A stretch of 64,000 nucleotides of DNA from Trichopria drosophilae (taxonomy: Eukaryota > Arthropoda > Insecta > Hymenoptera > Diapriidae): contig CM059586.1 in the NCBI GenBank assembly GCA_030407085.1, forward strand, positions 28,197,501 through 28,261,500, read 5' to 3'. Within the stretch, counting starts at the first letter, position 1. Every line of letters begins with the position of its first letter. Positions 11,801 to 23,739 of the stretch are shown in pieces. Below the pieces are notes generated by a model. The model worked only from the letters and a program-made list of their open reading frames with translations, searched no databases and was not told the DNA's origin. The translations under genes were made by a program, and so were the position numbers.

Positions 11801-14522
11801 ACCAGGACAAACCTGATAGTATTCAGTAATTAAATAGTAATCTAGAAAATAAAATGGCATAATATACTGTAGAAAGCCTTTTGATATGATATGAAACATT
11901 TATAGTCTTTCTATAAAACAACACATTTAATCCAATATTAGAAATATGGAACGATTTCCACTTTGGTTCCTAGACATCGAGGTTTGGACAAATTTTTGGA
12001 TTTCACCCATGCTTTTTAATATTCATTATGCACTGAAGAGCGCCCAGAGCAAGACGATACTGATTATTGTTATACTTGGCTTTACTACTTAATTAGCGAG
12101 GTCAACTACTAGCGTATCTAACTATTTAATGTAGTTGCCTCAACTACGTACTTTTCTCGTGCATATACTGTATTTTATGTAACGAAAACAGACAAATTTC
12201 TCGTTCTTGGAAAGGAAAGAAAAATTAGTAAGATTGGATGTGATACTGAAACTTAGTTTTAACCCATTCACACTATAATATATATACAGTTAATATTTTC
12301 AATCATAATTATTTCATAAATTTTCATATATTCGTATTATTATGCAGTATATGATTTATTTTGAAAAATTATATGCTTCTTCCAAATATCAATTATTTAT
12401 GTCCACACAAAATTAAGTGCAAAAGGGAGCATTCAGAAGCATCAAAACGATATTGAATCACTGCGATCGATAATGTAATTCAAAGTATTTAAAAAAAGTA
12501 TTCAATTATTAATTTTCAAATCAATGCACGGGCAGCACAAGTTGGTAATGAATTCCAAATATCTGTATATTATGATCATTTTTAATGCCTCGAATACTAT
12601 AGATGACAAACTTATACCGGAGAAAGATTAAATCAACCTAATTGTAAATTTGATCTCTTGGATATTAATTAATGTAGTACCGAGTTAAAAATATTTCCTA
12701 AATAAGGTCAACTTATTATTCAATAAATATGTAAGGCCTTTTAGTATATTTGGATGTTCATTAAATTTTCAAAGTTTATGAAATTCTTTAATATTGCTTA
12801 AACATTTTTAATTGTTTCCTGTAATTAGAGGTTAATTACAGTTTAATACAGTACTTAAAGTAATCGAAAATTAAATGTCATTGAAATAGATACTTAATCG
12901 ATAACACTTCGATATAATTGAAATATATATGCGATCTAAATAAAAATAATAAATTAGGTTTTAATTACGAATAAACGAAATTCTTGAAGTAGGTTTTGTA
13001 TTTATGCATCCATCATAAATACATATACATTGCAATCACTAATTGGATATTCTCAATGATTATAAATATTAGCCAGTCACGATTATTGGAAAAGTAGGGT
13101 GCCCTATTTATGTAATTATTTTCTAAAATAGCGTATTTAGAATTAAAAAATGATTTCCTACAAACTAAATCGTTAGAAAAAGAATATTTTCGACCGTAAT
13201 ATTTTAAAATATCCCGATAAAAGGTTGTCTCCAGTAAATGAATACCAATCAGATACTAAGGCAATACAATATTTTGTGAAATGTCGTCTTTGACAATACT
13301 GGGAAAATGATTATCTTGTCCTGGCATTTTATGGTATTGTCTTGATCTTGTCTTGAAAATATTGTAGACTTGTTATTAAAATGAAACATTTTATTGAATT
13401 GAAAAATTTTATATAGTTGTTTATATTTATACACGTTTCGCGAGATTGAGTTTGACCTTGAATGCCATTTCAAGGTAAATCTTTTTTACGTGTATATCGT
13501 AATTTCGAATTGGCGTATCTTGGTGAAAAAAGTCGTAATTGATCTCTGCGTCTCCCATATTAAAGAGAAAGAGTATATGATCTAACTAAAAGAATAATAT
13601 TGTCTCTTCTGTATATAATCTTAAAAGTAGCAAAAAAGAAACGCGTTTTTCGAGTACATAACCTCAAATACCTCATAATCCTGACACGATGGGGCATTTC
13701 TGACCTCGAATTCGATTTCTACACAATTTCTTTGGAAATGACCCGTCACTTTCGAACAACAAAACAATGTTAGCCTGTGTTATAGACCCTGACAAAAAGG
13801 CCAGTTCGTCGATATGTGTATTTCTTAATTAATGCAAATTTAATGTATAATACAATCGAACCAACAATATACGAGGTACAATATAAGGGAACCACCATGT
13901 ATATTGTTGCACCTTTGTTATAAGAAGTCAATTTATAAAATTGTTTGTAAGTCTTACCTGTACAGCCAAATAAGTTTCTATGGGGTGTCCATATTTTAAA
14001 TGTTGTGCTTTTGTTACAAGTCTTATAGTTGGGGAAAGCTTGCGAATAACTTTAACTTTAATTTAAGAATATTGGACATCCAGTGAGTTAGGCCCTTGTT
14101 AAGTTTCGGATATCATTGTTTACAGAAACGACTGAAAATTACGTGATAGCCCTATTAGAAAATGAATCCAGCTTTTGACTAGTTTTTAACCAGTTTACTT
14201 TTTTCCCATGTTAAAGGTGTAGGGAAACTGGGTAATGTAACAAAAAACTGGGCAGATTTGTTTTTGTTATACCTTACCTAAATGTTCAGTTGCGTGTTGA
14301 AAACAAATTTATTTGTACGGTAGATTTAACTTTCATTACTTTGACCTGAGTTATTGTGAACGAGATACTTTATAAACTGTTCAGTATCTGTAACAATTGC
14401 CAATTTAATTAATAGGTTCAAATATGCTATTAACATTAATGACTCTTCCAAAGTACATACTATCTGCAGTATTGACAAGACATTGACAATATATGACTAA
14501 CAGCTGTTAACAATATCGTAAT
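8884..14522. other. Long AT-rich intergenic stretch, no gene seen
   Basis: I find no coding exon with family resemblance and no well-defined mobile element. A small GTTGGTT/AACCAAC repeat-rich patch lies near 10654-10700 and 10866-10905. The few open frames (for example 9273-9518 and 13249-13473 on the minus strand) are of the length expected by chance. Confidence 0.5.
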
Positions 14523-14556
14523 AATTATTTGAGAGTAAGTATACTCTCAAATAATT
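14523..14556. repeat. Perfect 15-bp hairpin
   Basis: Arms 14523-14537 and 14542-14556 are perfect inverted copies (AATTATTTGAGAGTA) around the loop AGTA. The motif AATATCGTAATAA occurs just before it (overlapping the left edge) and again near 14601-14613, so the hairpin and its right flank sit between short direct repeats. It might be a cruciform-forming site or a tiny mobile element footprint. Confidence 0.7.
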
Positions 14557-14655
14557 GATAATTGCGGTCGAGAACTCATGCATAAGCATAATTATCAAAA
14601 ATATCGTAATAAAATCAGAACATTGTTGGTAACAATTGCAACTGTGATTATTCAA

Positions 14656-14805
14656 CCCAGACAACAAAAAGATATTAAAAGTCGACGATGAATGTCCCTT
14701 TAAACGTCAAAATTAAGTAAACTTTATATTTAACAGTCGACTTATAGTTTACTATTGTCGAGACATTCATAGTCGACTTTCATAGGCGACTTTTGGTTGT
14801 CTGGG
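14656..14805. mobile_element. 150-bp MITE with CCCAGACAAC ends
   Basis: It begins CCCAGACAACAAAAAG and ends CTTTTGGTTGTCTGGG, a near-perfect inverted pair. GTCGAC cores occur several times inside, giving internal palindromes. No coding capacity. The target duplication is not obvious, so I do not assign a superfamily. Confidence 0.75.
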
Positions 14806-16143
14806 ATCATTTGCACTCTTAATGTCGACGTTGCATTTTGTATCTCTGGCAATATTCCTACTACTCGACTGCTTCGCGAAAAGTGAATCTCTATTTAGCA
14901 TTGAATTGGATTTCCACCTTCTTATCCTACAAGCCCTATAGTGTAGTTCACTTCGACCAGCTACCAGATAAAATTCTCATAAAATTCTAGATTCAATAAT
15001 TGCGAGCATCTTAATGTTAATATTTTATGCAATTTGTGAAATGAAATGGAATCGTTAAAATATCAATTTGCTATTTCTACATAAAGTAGCGATTATTATA
15101 AGGATGGTTATACCGAGTTCGCAACCAGTCCGCGTATTCCACGTACTGCACGTGTTCCAGTAGTTTAATAGACCTGTCGACGAAGTCGTACGAATCTTAC
15201 AACTGGAATAAACTTTTATTCAAGAATCATTATTACGACCTTTTTCAAAAATAAAAGAATTTGTTGTTGAACGTTTTTAGCTTCTATTTTAGTCTTATAT
15301 ATAATAATAGGCGGAAAATGGTCAAAACTAGCTTATATATTAATTTTTACAACGATGTCATGATGAACGATGTTGTTTCTGATAATAATATGATACGAAT
15401 TCGCACATTAAAAAGTAGCGTGCTTACTATAGCATATACGGGATTCAGAACGGCATTTACAAGTTCGCAAACCGCAAATAACCGTCGGCTAATCGGACAC
15501 GTTGGACGGTGAATTTCAATGGGTCTTTCCATCGAGCAGTGAAATAATCACTCCGAAAATACACGGTCACGATTTACGGCCGGCTCCTGCTCAAAAAAGT
15601 ATCCGAGGTATCTGGCCGCGTTTATCCTAATGAGATTTCAATTTTGTAATTCAATATCCCTGCTGACCACCGAGTTCCGCGCCATTATCGGCATATATAA
15701 TTGCATTTCTCATCATCCACGAAAAAATTGCGTTTTAGTGCCCGTAAATTGTTTCTGCGGTTGGCCGCCTGTGAATAAAATAAAAACGACCTGAAAAATA
15801 CTTTACTCCTTTTTTTTATCGTTCAGGTGCGTCGAACTCTCATGATGGTACACACGGAAAGAAATACCGATAAGCCAATTTTTGTGTTATAATTTTAATG
15901 AAAGTTATTATCTTATGTTACTGCTGTATTAGGCAAAATATGTAATGTAAAATGAAAGGGAAATCGAAGTAAAATTTTCTAACAAATTAAAAAAATATTT
16001 AATTTGCTTTCAAAACTTTTTGGATCTTATGATAATGTATCAAAAAATCGTGTCCAAAACATCTAAATGCTAAATTTTCATTTAAACCCGTGCATATATA
16101 TATAGCGTGATATCTTTTTAAGTCTTTTAGACACATGTTCATA
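14806..16143. other. Noncoding, with GC-richer patch
   Basis: No supported gene. About 15100-15200 and 15440-15790 are less AT-rich than their surroundings and have many CpG pairs. They could be regulatory or conserved noncoding DNA. The frames at 15261-15512 (plus) and 15347-15532 (minus) overlap on opposite strands and have no recognisable domain. Confidence 0.35.
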
Positions 16144-16509
16144 CAGTGATTGTAAAAAGATCGGGACGGTTAAATATTTCGAAAACAAAAGATATTAAAA
16201 AAGACTGAAAGGTGTGAAACGATTTAATGGTCGAATAATTCCTTGAAAAGTGGTCGCAGCGCCGCCACCTATGACTAGTGTTTTGTATTTGTATCGAAAA
16301 GACCTATTAAACCACCCCACTTGTCCCATGTTGCCATTTAAGATTTTCGACCTTCTTCGCTCCAGAGATGCCCCTTAGAGGTGAGGGGTTGCGACCCCCG
16401 AAAAAGATAAATTTATTTGAAAAATCATTTCAAGTGTATCTGTGTTTTTTTTTTTAATATAAATGGTTTTCGAAATATTGGACCGTTTCCAGACTTTCGG
16501 CCATCACTG
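16144..16509. mobile_element. 366-bp Tc1/mariner-type MITE
   Basis: Left end CAGTGATTGTAAAAAGATC and inverted right end CAGTGATGGCCGAAAGTC share CAGTGAT. Further inward they share ACGGT and AATATTTCGAAAAC at matching distances. TA flanks both ends (16142-16143 and 16510-16511). There is no transposase. The CAGTG termini with TA duplication fit a nonautonomous Tc1/mariner element. Confidence 0.75.
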
Positions 16510-16739
16510 TATACTACTTCAAATTTTATTTGAATTTTTCACGAACCGCATTCTAAATACCTGTATTAAAAATAAAATGAATCATTCAAAAGCCGACGTT
16601 TTTAAATTTAGAATTATTTAGAATTTAAGTCGAATACTTATTACTAGAAATACTACAATAATCCAACAAAATAATAATCTTAAGTTTATCATTGTTCTTT
16701 TTCAAGTGAATAACGATATACCCGGACAAAATGTTAAAA

Positions 16740-17627
16740 TAGTACATTGTGCAACTAGGGAGCAAAATAGGTTTTTGCCAACAGGAGCGAGTTTGGCGCC
16801 TGAAAAAATGTTTGAAAAATGGCTGTAAAATGGAACAAGACAAGGTCCTTCTTATAGATATTGGGCCGCTGAGACCGAATTTGGGCACTGATAATGAATC
16901 TGGCATCAGATTTTCAAAATTAAAAATGACGGATCGAAGATGGCCAACCGAAATTAAAAAATTTACTTGATCGAGGTTAAACTCGGTACTCGGGGTTTTT
17001 CGAGGTTGCTGATTACGAATCTGGTCATAAATTGTCAAAATTAAAAATAGCGAATCCAGTATGGCGGATCAAAATGTACAAATTTACTTTATCAAGATGA
17101 AACGGGGTACTCGAAGGTTTTCGGGCGAATTCAAGATGCCGGTCCGAAATGTGATAAGTTTTTTGAGCGAAATCAACCCGAATACTGAACAATGTTACAT
17201 TTTCAAGATAAAATTTAGCAGATTCAACAAGCGGCCACGAATGCTGAAATTTCATAGTTCGTCTTTTACGACCTCGAAAAGATTTTGACAGTCATATTGA
17301 ATCCGTCTTTTTGAATTTTGAATATCTAAGATTAGATTCGTAATCTACGATCCCGAAAACTCTCGAGTACTCAGTTTCATCTCGATCAAATAAATTTTTT
17401 AATTTTTCTCGGCCATTTTGGATTCGCTATCATAGTTTCGAAAATCAGTAGTACCCATTTTCACCCCGATTAAATAATTTTAAACATTATCTTGGACCAT
17501 CTTGGATCCCCCATCTTGAATTTTGAAACTCTCATGTCAGATTCCTCATCAGCGATCCCGAAATTCCCCGAATAACAAGTTTCATCTTTTTTTCGTGCAA
17601 ATAAAATTGTATGCTTCAAAGGGTTAA
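16740..17627. mobile_element. Palindromic repeat array 1 with TTAA-type right end
   Basis: Units of roughly 120 bases carry the signature GGTACTCGGGG...GCTGATTACGAATCTGG...AAAATGGCGGATC. They run forward to about 17130 and then in inverted orientation from about 17300. The right edge reads CAAAGGGTTAA (ending 17627), the same end type as the element at 27094-27974. No left TTAACCC end was found, so the left boundary is uncertain. Open frames here are by-products of the repeat. Confidence 0.6.
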
Positions 17628-19583
17628 AGATTAATTTTTTAGGAAGTTATGAAAGAGATTTTTTAAGAGCTGGTTTCGCAGAATATAATTCCAAGACCTT
17701 TTTAGGAGCCCTTATTGAAGATGTCTTCTATAAAAACTATGCGGGATCACTATACAGCCTCAGACATTTACGTTTATTTTGTGTGGAAGGCGTTGTATAG
17801 AATTTGAAATCCCCTGTAACACGGCAACCAGGTCATGCATTGTTGTTATAAGGAGAGGTATATTTTCTTTCATTAAATTTGTTTAATCTTCGTATAAACT
17901 TTTGCGAGTTAATAACAATTTTACTAATATTTCGCTAATATCATAAAATAAATTCATTTCCACAAAATATATAAAGGACTTGCAAAACACAAAGAACAAA
18001 ATAATTTTATAAACTTGTATGTATAATAGAGAAGTTTATTATGAACCTTTTTCATTTTACATTATTTGTGACTATCGACAAATTTAACCTAATTGTGTAT
18101 TTAATTGTCTAAATTTTGGCATATGTTATGTATATGTGGATCTCGCTAATTTACCATTTCTGAAAATGGTACTAACCACGAAAAGTCAACTGTGTTCTTA
18201 GGTAATTAAGAAATTCCAACCGTAAATCGAAAAATAAATAATAAGCAAATCTATCTCATTACATTGCCAATACTCCTACTATAATTTTAAATTAACGTTG
18301 AATAGATCTAGTTCATAAAATGATAATATCTGCTAAAATGATAAATCGAAAAGTGAATCACCTTTTCGAATGATAAAAATTTATTATTCCGAATTCATTT
18401 TACAATTTTGCAGTGGTACAAAGTAAAAGTAGCATTAAATGGGATGAGTCCTCTTATTTGGTTGTAATTGCAAATGTTAGCTTCCGTTCCAGCCGGTTAT
18501 AATTTTCGCCACATGAACTGGACACGTTAGGAATCAAACTCGTTTGAGCAGAAATCGGACTTGACTGTCAGGGTCTAGTATATGTCATAAATATATAATA
18601 TAAGTTGCTCTGACTCACGGAAACTCGTAAAATGCAACTTCCATGGAAGAAGTTAGTCGCTGGAGCAAATTGAAGCAATAGAATGAAATTTGCATTTTTA
18701 GTCTCGTTTGTTGGATGGGTTGAATCAAATTTTTTTAACACTAACCACACGAGCATCTTGAAATTATTTTTGGCTGATCAGTAATAATTATGCGTATCAA
18801 TTTATGTCATTATTACATTTTCTCCACTGTTTATTTTTCTTCGTTATGAATCTTCTTTTATATCCTTAGGTTCAAATGGATATCAAAATTCATTCACATT
18901 TTATACCAACCAAAATCGGTATTCTTAAATCAAAACGCATATCCTTTTTATACAATATATCTTCATATTAAAGGTACAAAAATACAGAACAAGTTTCGAT
19001 ATATGAATAAAACAAGATACAGACAACTTGTCCCTGATCTACATCTACTTTATTATCGATAATGCGTGCCCTACATCAAAAGCTGCATTATCAAATTAGA
19101 AAACCAATTACTGATTTTGAAATGATGCGACATGTTATCTTGAACAAAGAAATCACAGATAAAAAAATATGTTGGACATTCACTATCTTAGAAAGTTTGT
19201 TATTGTTTGAAATACTTAGAAGATTCTTATAAGCATTAAAGAATAATTTGTCTATTTTACTTAACATCTAAGTTATTATTGAATTGTTTTTAATAAAATT
19301 ATTCATTTAATTAATTTCAAACTTATTCTGGATTTTTAAAGTGTCAATTGAATTTTTAATGATTGCAGCACACAGAATGGAGTCTAAAACATGTGTATAC
19401 AAGTTTCTAAATATTTTCCGTGATAATGTTAATTAAAATGTGTTGAAGTAATGCAAAACAAAAGTGTATACATAATTTCTAAAAAGTAATTAATCTATGA
19501 CTAACACCAACGCTGTACATTATAATTTTAATCTGCAGCAACTTTGATCAGTTTTTAGTTCGAGATGTTCCCATTTCTAGACG
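17628..19583. other. Intergenic upstream of gene 1, no gene seen
   Basis: AT-rich sequence without supported exons or clear repeats. The last few hundred bases are the likely upstream regulatory region of the secreted-protein gene at 19639. Confidence 0.5.
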
Positions 19584-19590
19584 TATATAA
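19584..19590 (+). promoter_or_regulatory. TATA box of secreted-protein gene 1
   Basis: TATATAA, 49 bases before the ATG at 19639. The distance allows a transcription start near 19615 and a short 5' leader. Confidence 0.6.
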
Positions 19591-19638
19591 GCTGATAACA
19601 CTGAAAAATCGTTTCAGACGTGCGAGAAATCCTCAAAA

Positions 19639-22600
19639 ATGAAAAACGAACTGAATATTTTTCTATTTGTCCTTTCACTTACTTGCGTCAATGTAAGTAC
19701 AATTTTAATTTATAAAACGTCATCTTTGCTAATTATAATTTTACTATAATAGCAGAACAATGCTAAAAGAAAATTAATCTTATTACTAATGAGATCGTAA
19801 AAACTTAACATAATGTAAATAATAAATGCATTAATTACTCCTAAAAGTTGAGTTTTGTTTTATAAAAAAAAAAATCAGAAGGTAGATAAGTATTAATGAC
19901 TAATTATAATTTTGTCTAAATTTTAGCAGGCGCAACTAATTAAATCAAATCATCCCGTCGTCGATAGAACGAAGAATACTTTATTAACTAAAATTGGCAT
20001 TGAAACTGGAAAACTTAATTTTATTCAAGATTCTTTAAATTCTGTAAAACAACAGTGGAGAAAAGAAGCAGAAGAAACGGTTACAGGACTTTATAATGCT
20101 GCCATAGAAGAAATGGGCATGGTCAGTTTTACAACTTAATTAATATTTATCAAATATGTTTTTTTTAATTAAGATGTTGCATTAAATTATGAAACTATTG
20201 GCATTCCTTTGAAAAGTGGTTTCTTAAATACAATGTTTTATACGAACTAAAAGAAGAAAATTAAATGTAATCCATTAAATTCTGCCAAATTTTATTTTTC
20301 TGTCCGGATAACTTACATTTTTATTTTTTATGTCCTGAAAAAAGAAACCGATGTACACACAGATGTATAGGTTATGTACCATTAATTTGTCAATCTAATT
20401 CATAAGCTATGATAAAATGCTGCATAGACGATTGAGTTTTCTAATTTTTTTATTTAACAAAAAATAGCATATTTTTGTGAGTGCATCTGAATTAATTGAA
20501 ATATTTATATTTTATTTCAGTTCGTCCAAAAAGCACATAACTTGTCGAATGTGGGAACCAACGTCAATTCTTCGCTATGTCTACATCTTGCACATTCACT
20601 TCAAAATAGTACACAAGAAGCACTTTCCAAAGCTGTCGAATGTTATAAATCAAAATTGGAAACAGAAAACGAACGTGTTCAAAAGCTGTTAGATAGGGTA
20701 CATGCTCTATTCCTTAAGTACGGAGAAATTAAAAATGAAGCTGACCAATGTGTAGCAAAGGCCATTAATCACACCGGGAAGATTAATGCATACGTTTGTA
20801 TAAAAAATGTAAGTTTTTTAAATACCTACGATAACACTGTATATAATACATTCTTTCGACTTAATTAATATTTTAATATAAATAAACTCTTTGGTATATA
20901 CGTAATGATAGCTAATTAATTCAAAAATACCAATAAGAAAATGAAAAGTGAGTCACCAAATGAATTAATAATCGTTTTTGCTAATAAAAAGTTAAAACAT
21001 ACTAATTTGTTACTAATTCTACAAACTGCTAAATTAAAAAAGTCAATATCTATTTGTAGATTAGTAGGATTTTACTAGTGAATTAGTATTTTCATACTAT
21101 TTGCCAGGAAAAAACTTAGTAATTGATGGTAACTCACTTTTCGCTGTAGATAAATCGTTTTTCATTAATGCAAGTTTAGAGAGTAGGGATTTAAAAATGT
21201 TCGATACAGATCATCAGAGTTTGATAAAATGAGTATTTAATGAAAAGAAAACAAATGTTAACGTGTAAACACCAATACCATAATATTGTTTTTTAAATTT
21301 GTTTTATAAAATTTTGGTGTTTATAGTGTAAGTTGATATTATAATAATTATGAAAAAAATTAACAATTGTGGTTTATGCCCTGTAATATAATTTTTTTTT
21401 TAAACGAATACAAATTAATTCTTCTCTTATATTTTTTATTAGAAAAAACACTGTAATTGTTTTATTGTATTCCACTATTCTTTAAAAGTATTTTAACCCT
21501 CCTGAGCACGAGTTTTTCTTTACCCATATGGAAACAATGTAGTTTGGACGAGTATACTCGTCCTTGTGCACAAGAGGGTTCAATATTTCATAAAAATGTA
21601 TAGATAATTAATTACTTTCGGACTATCCTGAGAGAACAATTATTTAAACATCACAAAATTATAAAAATTTTTATTGAATATCCTATACATAAAAACATAC
21701 ATGGGGAAGTCCCTTAAAAATTATTTAACTTTTGTAGGACAGGGTAGTTTAGTACATGATACAATGGAATAAAATTTTAGTATTGACCTAATTGTAAAAT
21801 ACCATCATTAACATCGATTTTAAGACATTTAAAACTTACAATAAGTGCTGAATCCATTCAATTTTGCAAACTTACTACTAATTTTATTTTATTTTGTTTT
21901 AGAGAGCACATAACATAAAAAAAATAAATTTTAAGGTGTACCTATAAATAAGAAATGGTTAAAAATCCTAAAATACGGCGAACGTTTTTCTTTGAAAATA
22001 CATTCCGTAAGATTATTTACCTTGTTAATTTTTTGAAATTTTCATTTAGCTGAAATGTCAAAGATAGATTTTGTACACCAAAATCCCTAAAAAATGAAGA
22101 TAAGTAAGACAGTGCTCTCTAGCAGGAAAGCTTTTTATAACAACTTGAATTATAAAAAACTTCTTCCAAAAAATGTTTTTCATTCTCGCACAATTTGTTA
22201 TTCATTTCATTTGACATCTTAGCCAGTGCTCCAAATTATTTAACAAATTCTCTCAATGGAAAAATCCACAACAAAAGTGAAAAATTCAAGAAAAATGAAC
22301 TCGTAATACACTCCCTAAATCTGTTTTAGTTAAAAAATACTAACTAAAAAAAAGGAGTCAAGAATTCAATTAGTAAAATAAAAATAAAAAAAATTAATTT
22401 GTAATTTTAGGTTAGCAGAATTTTATTAATAAGTTAGTAGCTTTTTGCTATTTTTTGGTAAAAATAAATAACTAATCGATAGTAATTTCATTGTACATTA
22501 TAGTAGTTTGTGACAAATTCAGATTTAGAGAGCAGAGCAGCTTTGGAGATGTATGTCAAGTTCAATAAAACTGTTGTTTTTCACTTTTTTCAAAATTTTA

Positions 22601-23739
22601 TTTACACAAATGACTCATTTTAGTATTTGACTTTGACGCATACCGTTTCATTTTAAATAATTATCGACTAGCGTACCTTTTCTTCTTTCGTGTACTACTG
22701 GTGAAGAAGAGTAATCAGTAGAATAAGAAAGAAAAAAAGTATGATTATATTCTTGTAAATTAAAAGTTACAAGTTTTAAAAGTATTTAAACTTTTTTATG
22801 GTTCAACAGTATTACTTTTTAATCATATAGGCATGGAGAAAAGTAATTGGCACTTTTTTTTTAAAGTATAAAAACCTATACAATAAGTTTACTCTCTAAA
22901 CTTGAGTTAATAAAAAACGACTACTCTACAGCGAAAAGCGGGTTACCATCAATAATTAGTAAGTTTTTTACTGACAAATAGAATGGAAATACAAATTCAT
23001 TAGTAAAATTCTACTAATCTAAGTAGATATTGACTTTTTTAATTTAGTAGTTTGTAAAATTAGTAATAAATTAGTAGGTTTTAACTTTTTATTAGCAAAA
23101 ATTATTACTGATTCATTTGGTGACTCACTGTTTATTTTCTTATTGGTAGTTTTTAACTAATTCAGATTTAGAGAGTAGGTAGTGTACATTCAAAATTACA
23201 ATTCTGAAGTGAAAATTTTAAAGTTTAATGGATGTGTCTATATACATCACTTGATTAAATCTTTCCATTAAATATATTAATTCAATAAATGAGAGAGTTT
23301 CTGTGCTTATATAACAAATGTCACCAATAAAAATATTCAACACCCTAAAAGTATTTATTCTACTTATGATCTATTTTTTTGTATCGTGAATTTTATATTA
23401 CTGCAGAAATACTCATTTTTATGCGATGCGTTTCATGGAAAAATTAAATTTGCCAACTTGAGGTATTAAAATCTCATTTTTCATTTTGCTTACCTCTTGC
23501 AGATAATCAAGAATCCAATATTGGATAAATATTCAAAACAAACAAACACTCTACTCAAGGAAATGGAAAAAATTCAAGATCGACCGTTTGTAAAACCGAA
23601 ACTTTTTCAATGCGGTAGTCCACAAAGCATTATTAAACCAATAAAGGAACAAATTAAAGTAACTTTCGACGAGTACGTTGTGTGCATTATTCAGGTACAA
23701 AGAGATCATATAAATTCCAAGCAACACTGCAGTGAATAG
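19639..23739 (+). CDS. Secreted cysteine-containing protein, paralog 1 (4 exons)
   Basis: Exons 19639-19692, 19927-20121, 20521-20808 and 23503-23739 join in phase 0 to give 257 residues. The product looks extracellular. Residues 1-20 are a signal peptide with a hydrophobic core IFLFVLSLTC, and cleavage is likely near QA. The rest is charged and helical. Family cysteines lie at 103, 124, 160, 176, 216 (in CGSP) and 240, with an extra one at 255. N-glycosylation sites are possible near 99, 112 and 166. Exon 4 shares CGxP and a VC/DC ending with paralog 2. The exon 2 donor is the weak GTCAGT, and TAGCAG offers two acceptors three bases apart for exon 2. The third intron (2.7 kb) is swollen by a mobile element. 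Function unknown. DUF725-like insect secreted proteins are one family worth testing. Confidence 0.82.
20912..23160. mobile_element. 2.2-kb inverted-repeat element inside intron 3 of gene 1
   Basis: Arms of about 270 bases (20912-21192 and 22888-23160) are inverted copies. ACCAATAAGAAAAT, GTGAGTCACCAAATGA, TTAGTAGGATTTTACTA and CTCTCTAAACTTG-type landmarks recur in mirrored order. There is no open frame between the arms, so it is nonautonomous. Sequence related to the arms also occurs near 22345-22540 and 43910-44080. TTCAGATTTAGAGAG occurs at 22517 and again at 23161, just outside the right arm, so the true right end may be near 23185. Confidence 0.7.
21497..21578. mobile_element. 82-bp TTAA-type mini-element
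   Basis: TTAA at 21493 is followed by CCCTCCTGAGCACGAG. The other end, read inverted, is CCCTCTTGTGCACAAGG, then a damaged TTAA (TTCAA). CCC ends and a TTAA target are the piggyBac hallmark. It sits nested in the larger intronic element. Confidence 0.6.

Noticed and set aside
12256..12272. TTAACCC-type element end near 12.26 kb
   Set aside because: No inverted partner with a TTAA edge was found within a few kilobases.
16625..17288. Overlapping frames of 70-137 residues on both strands
   Set aside because: They fall entirely in the palindromic repeat array, which keeps frames open in both directions.
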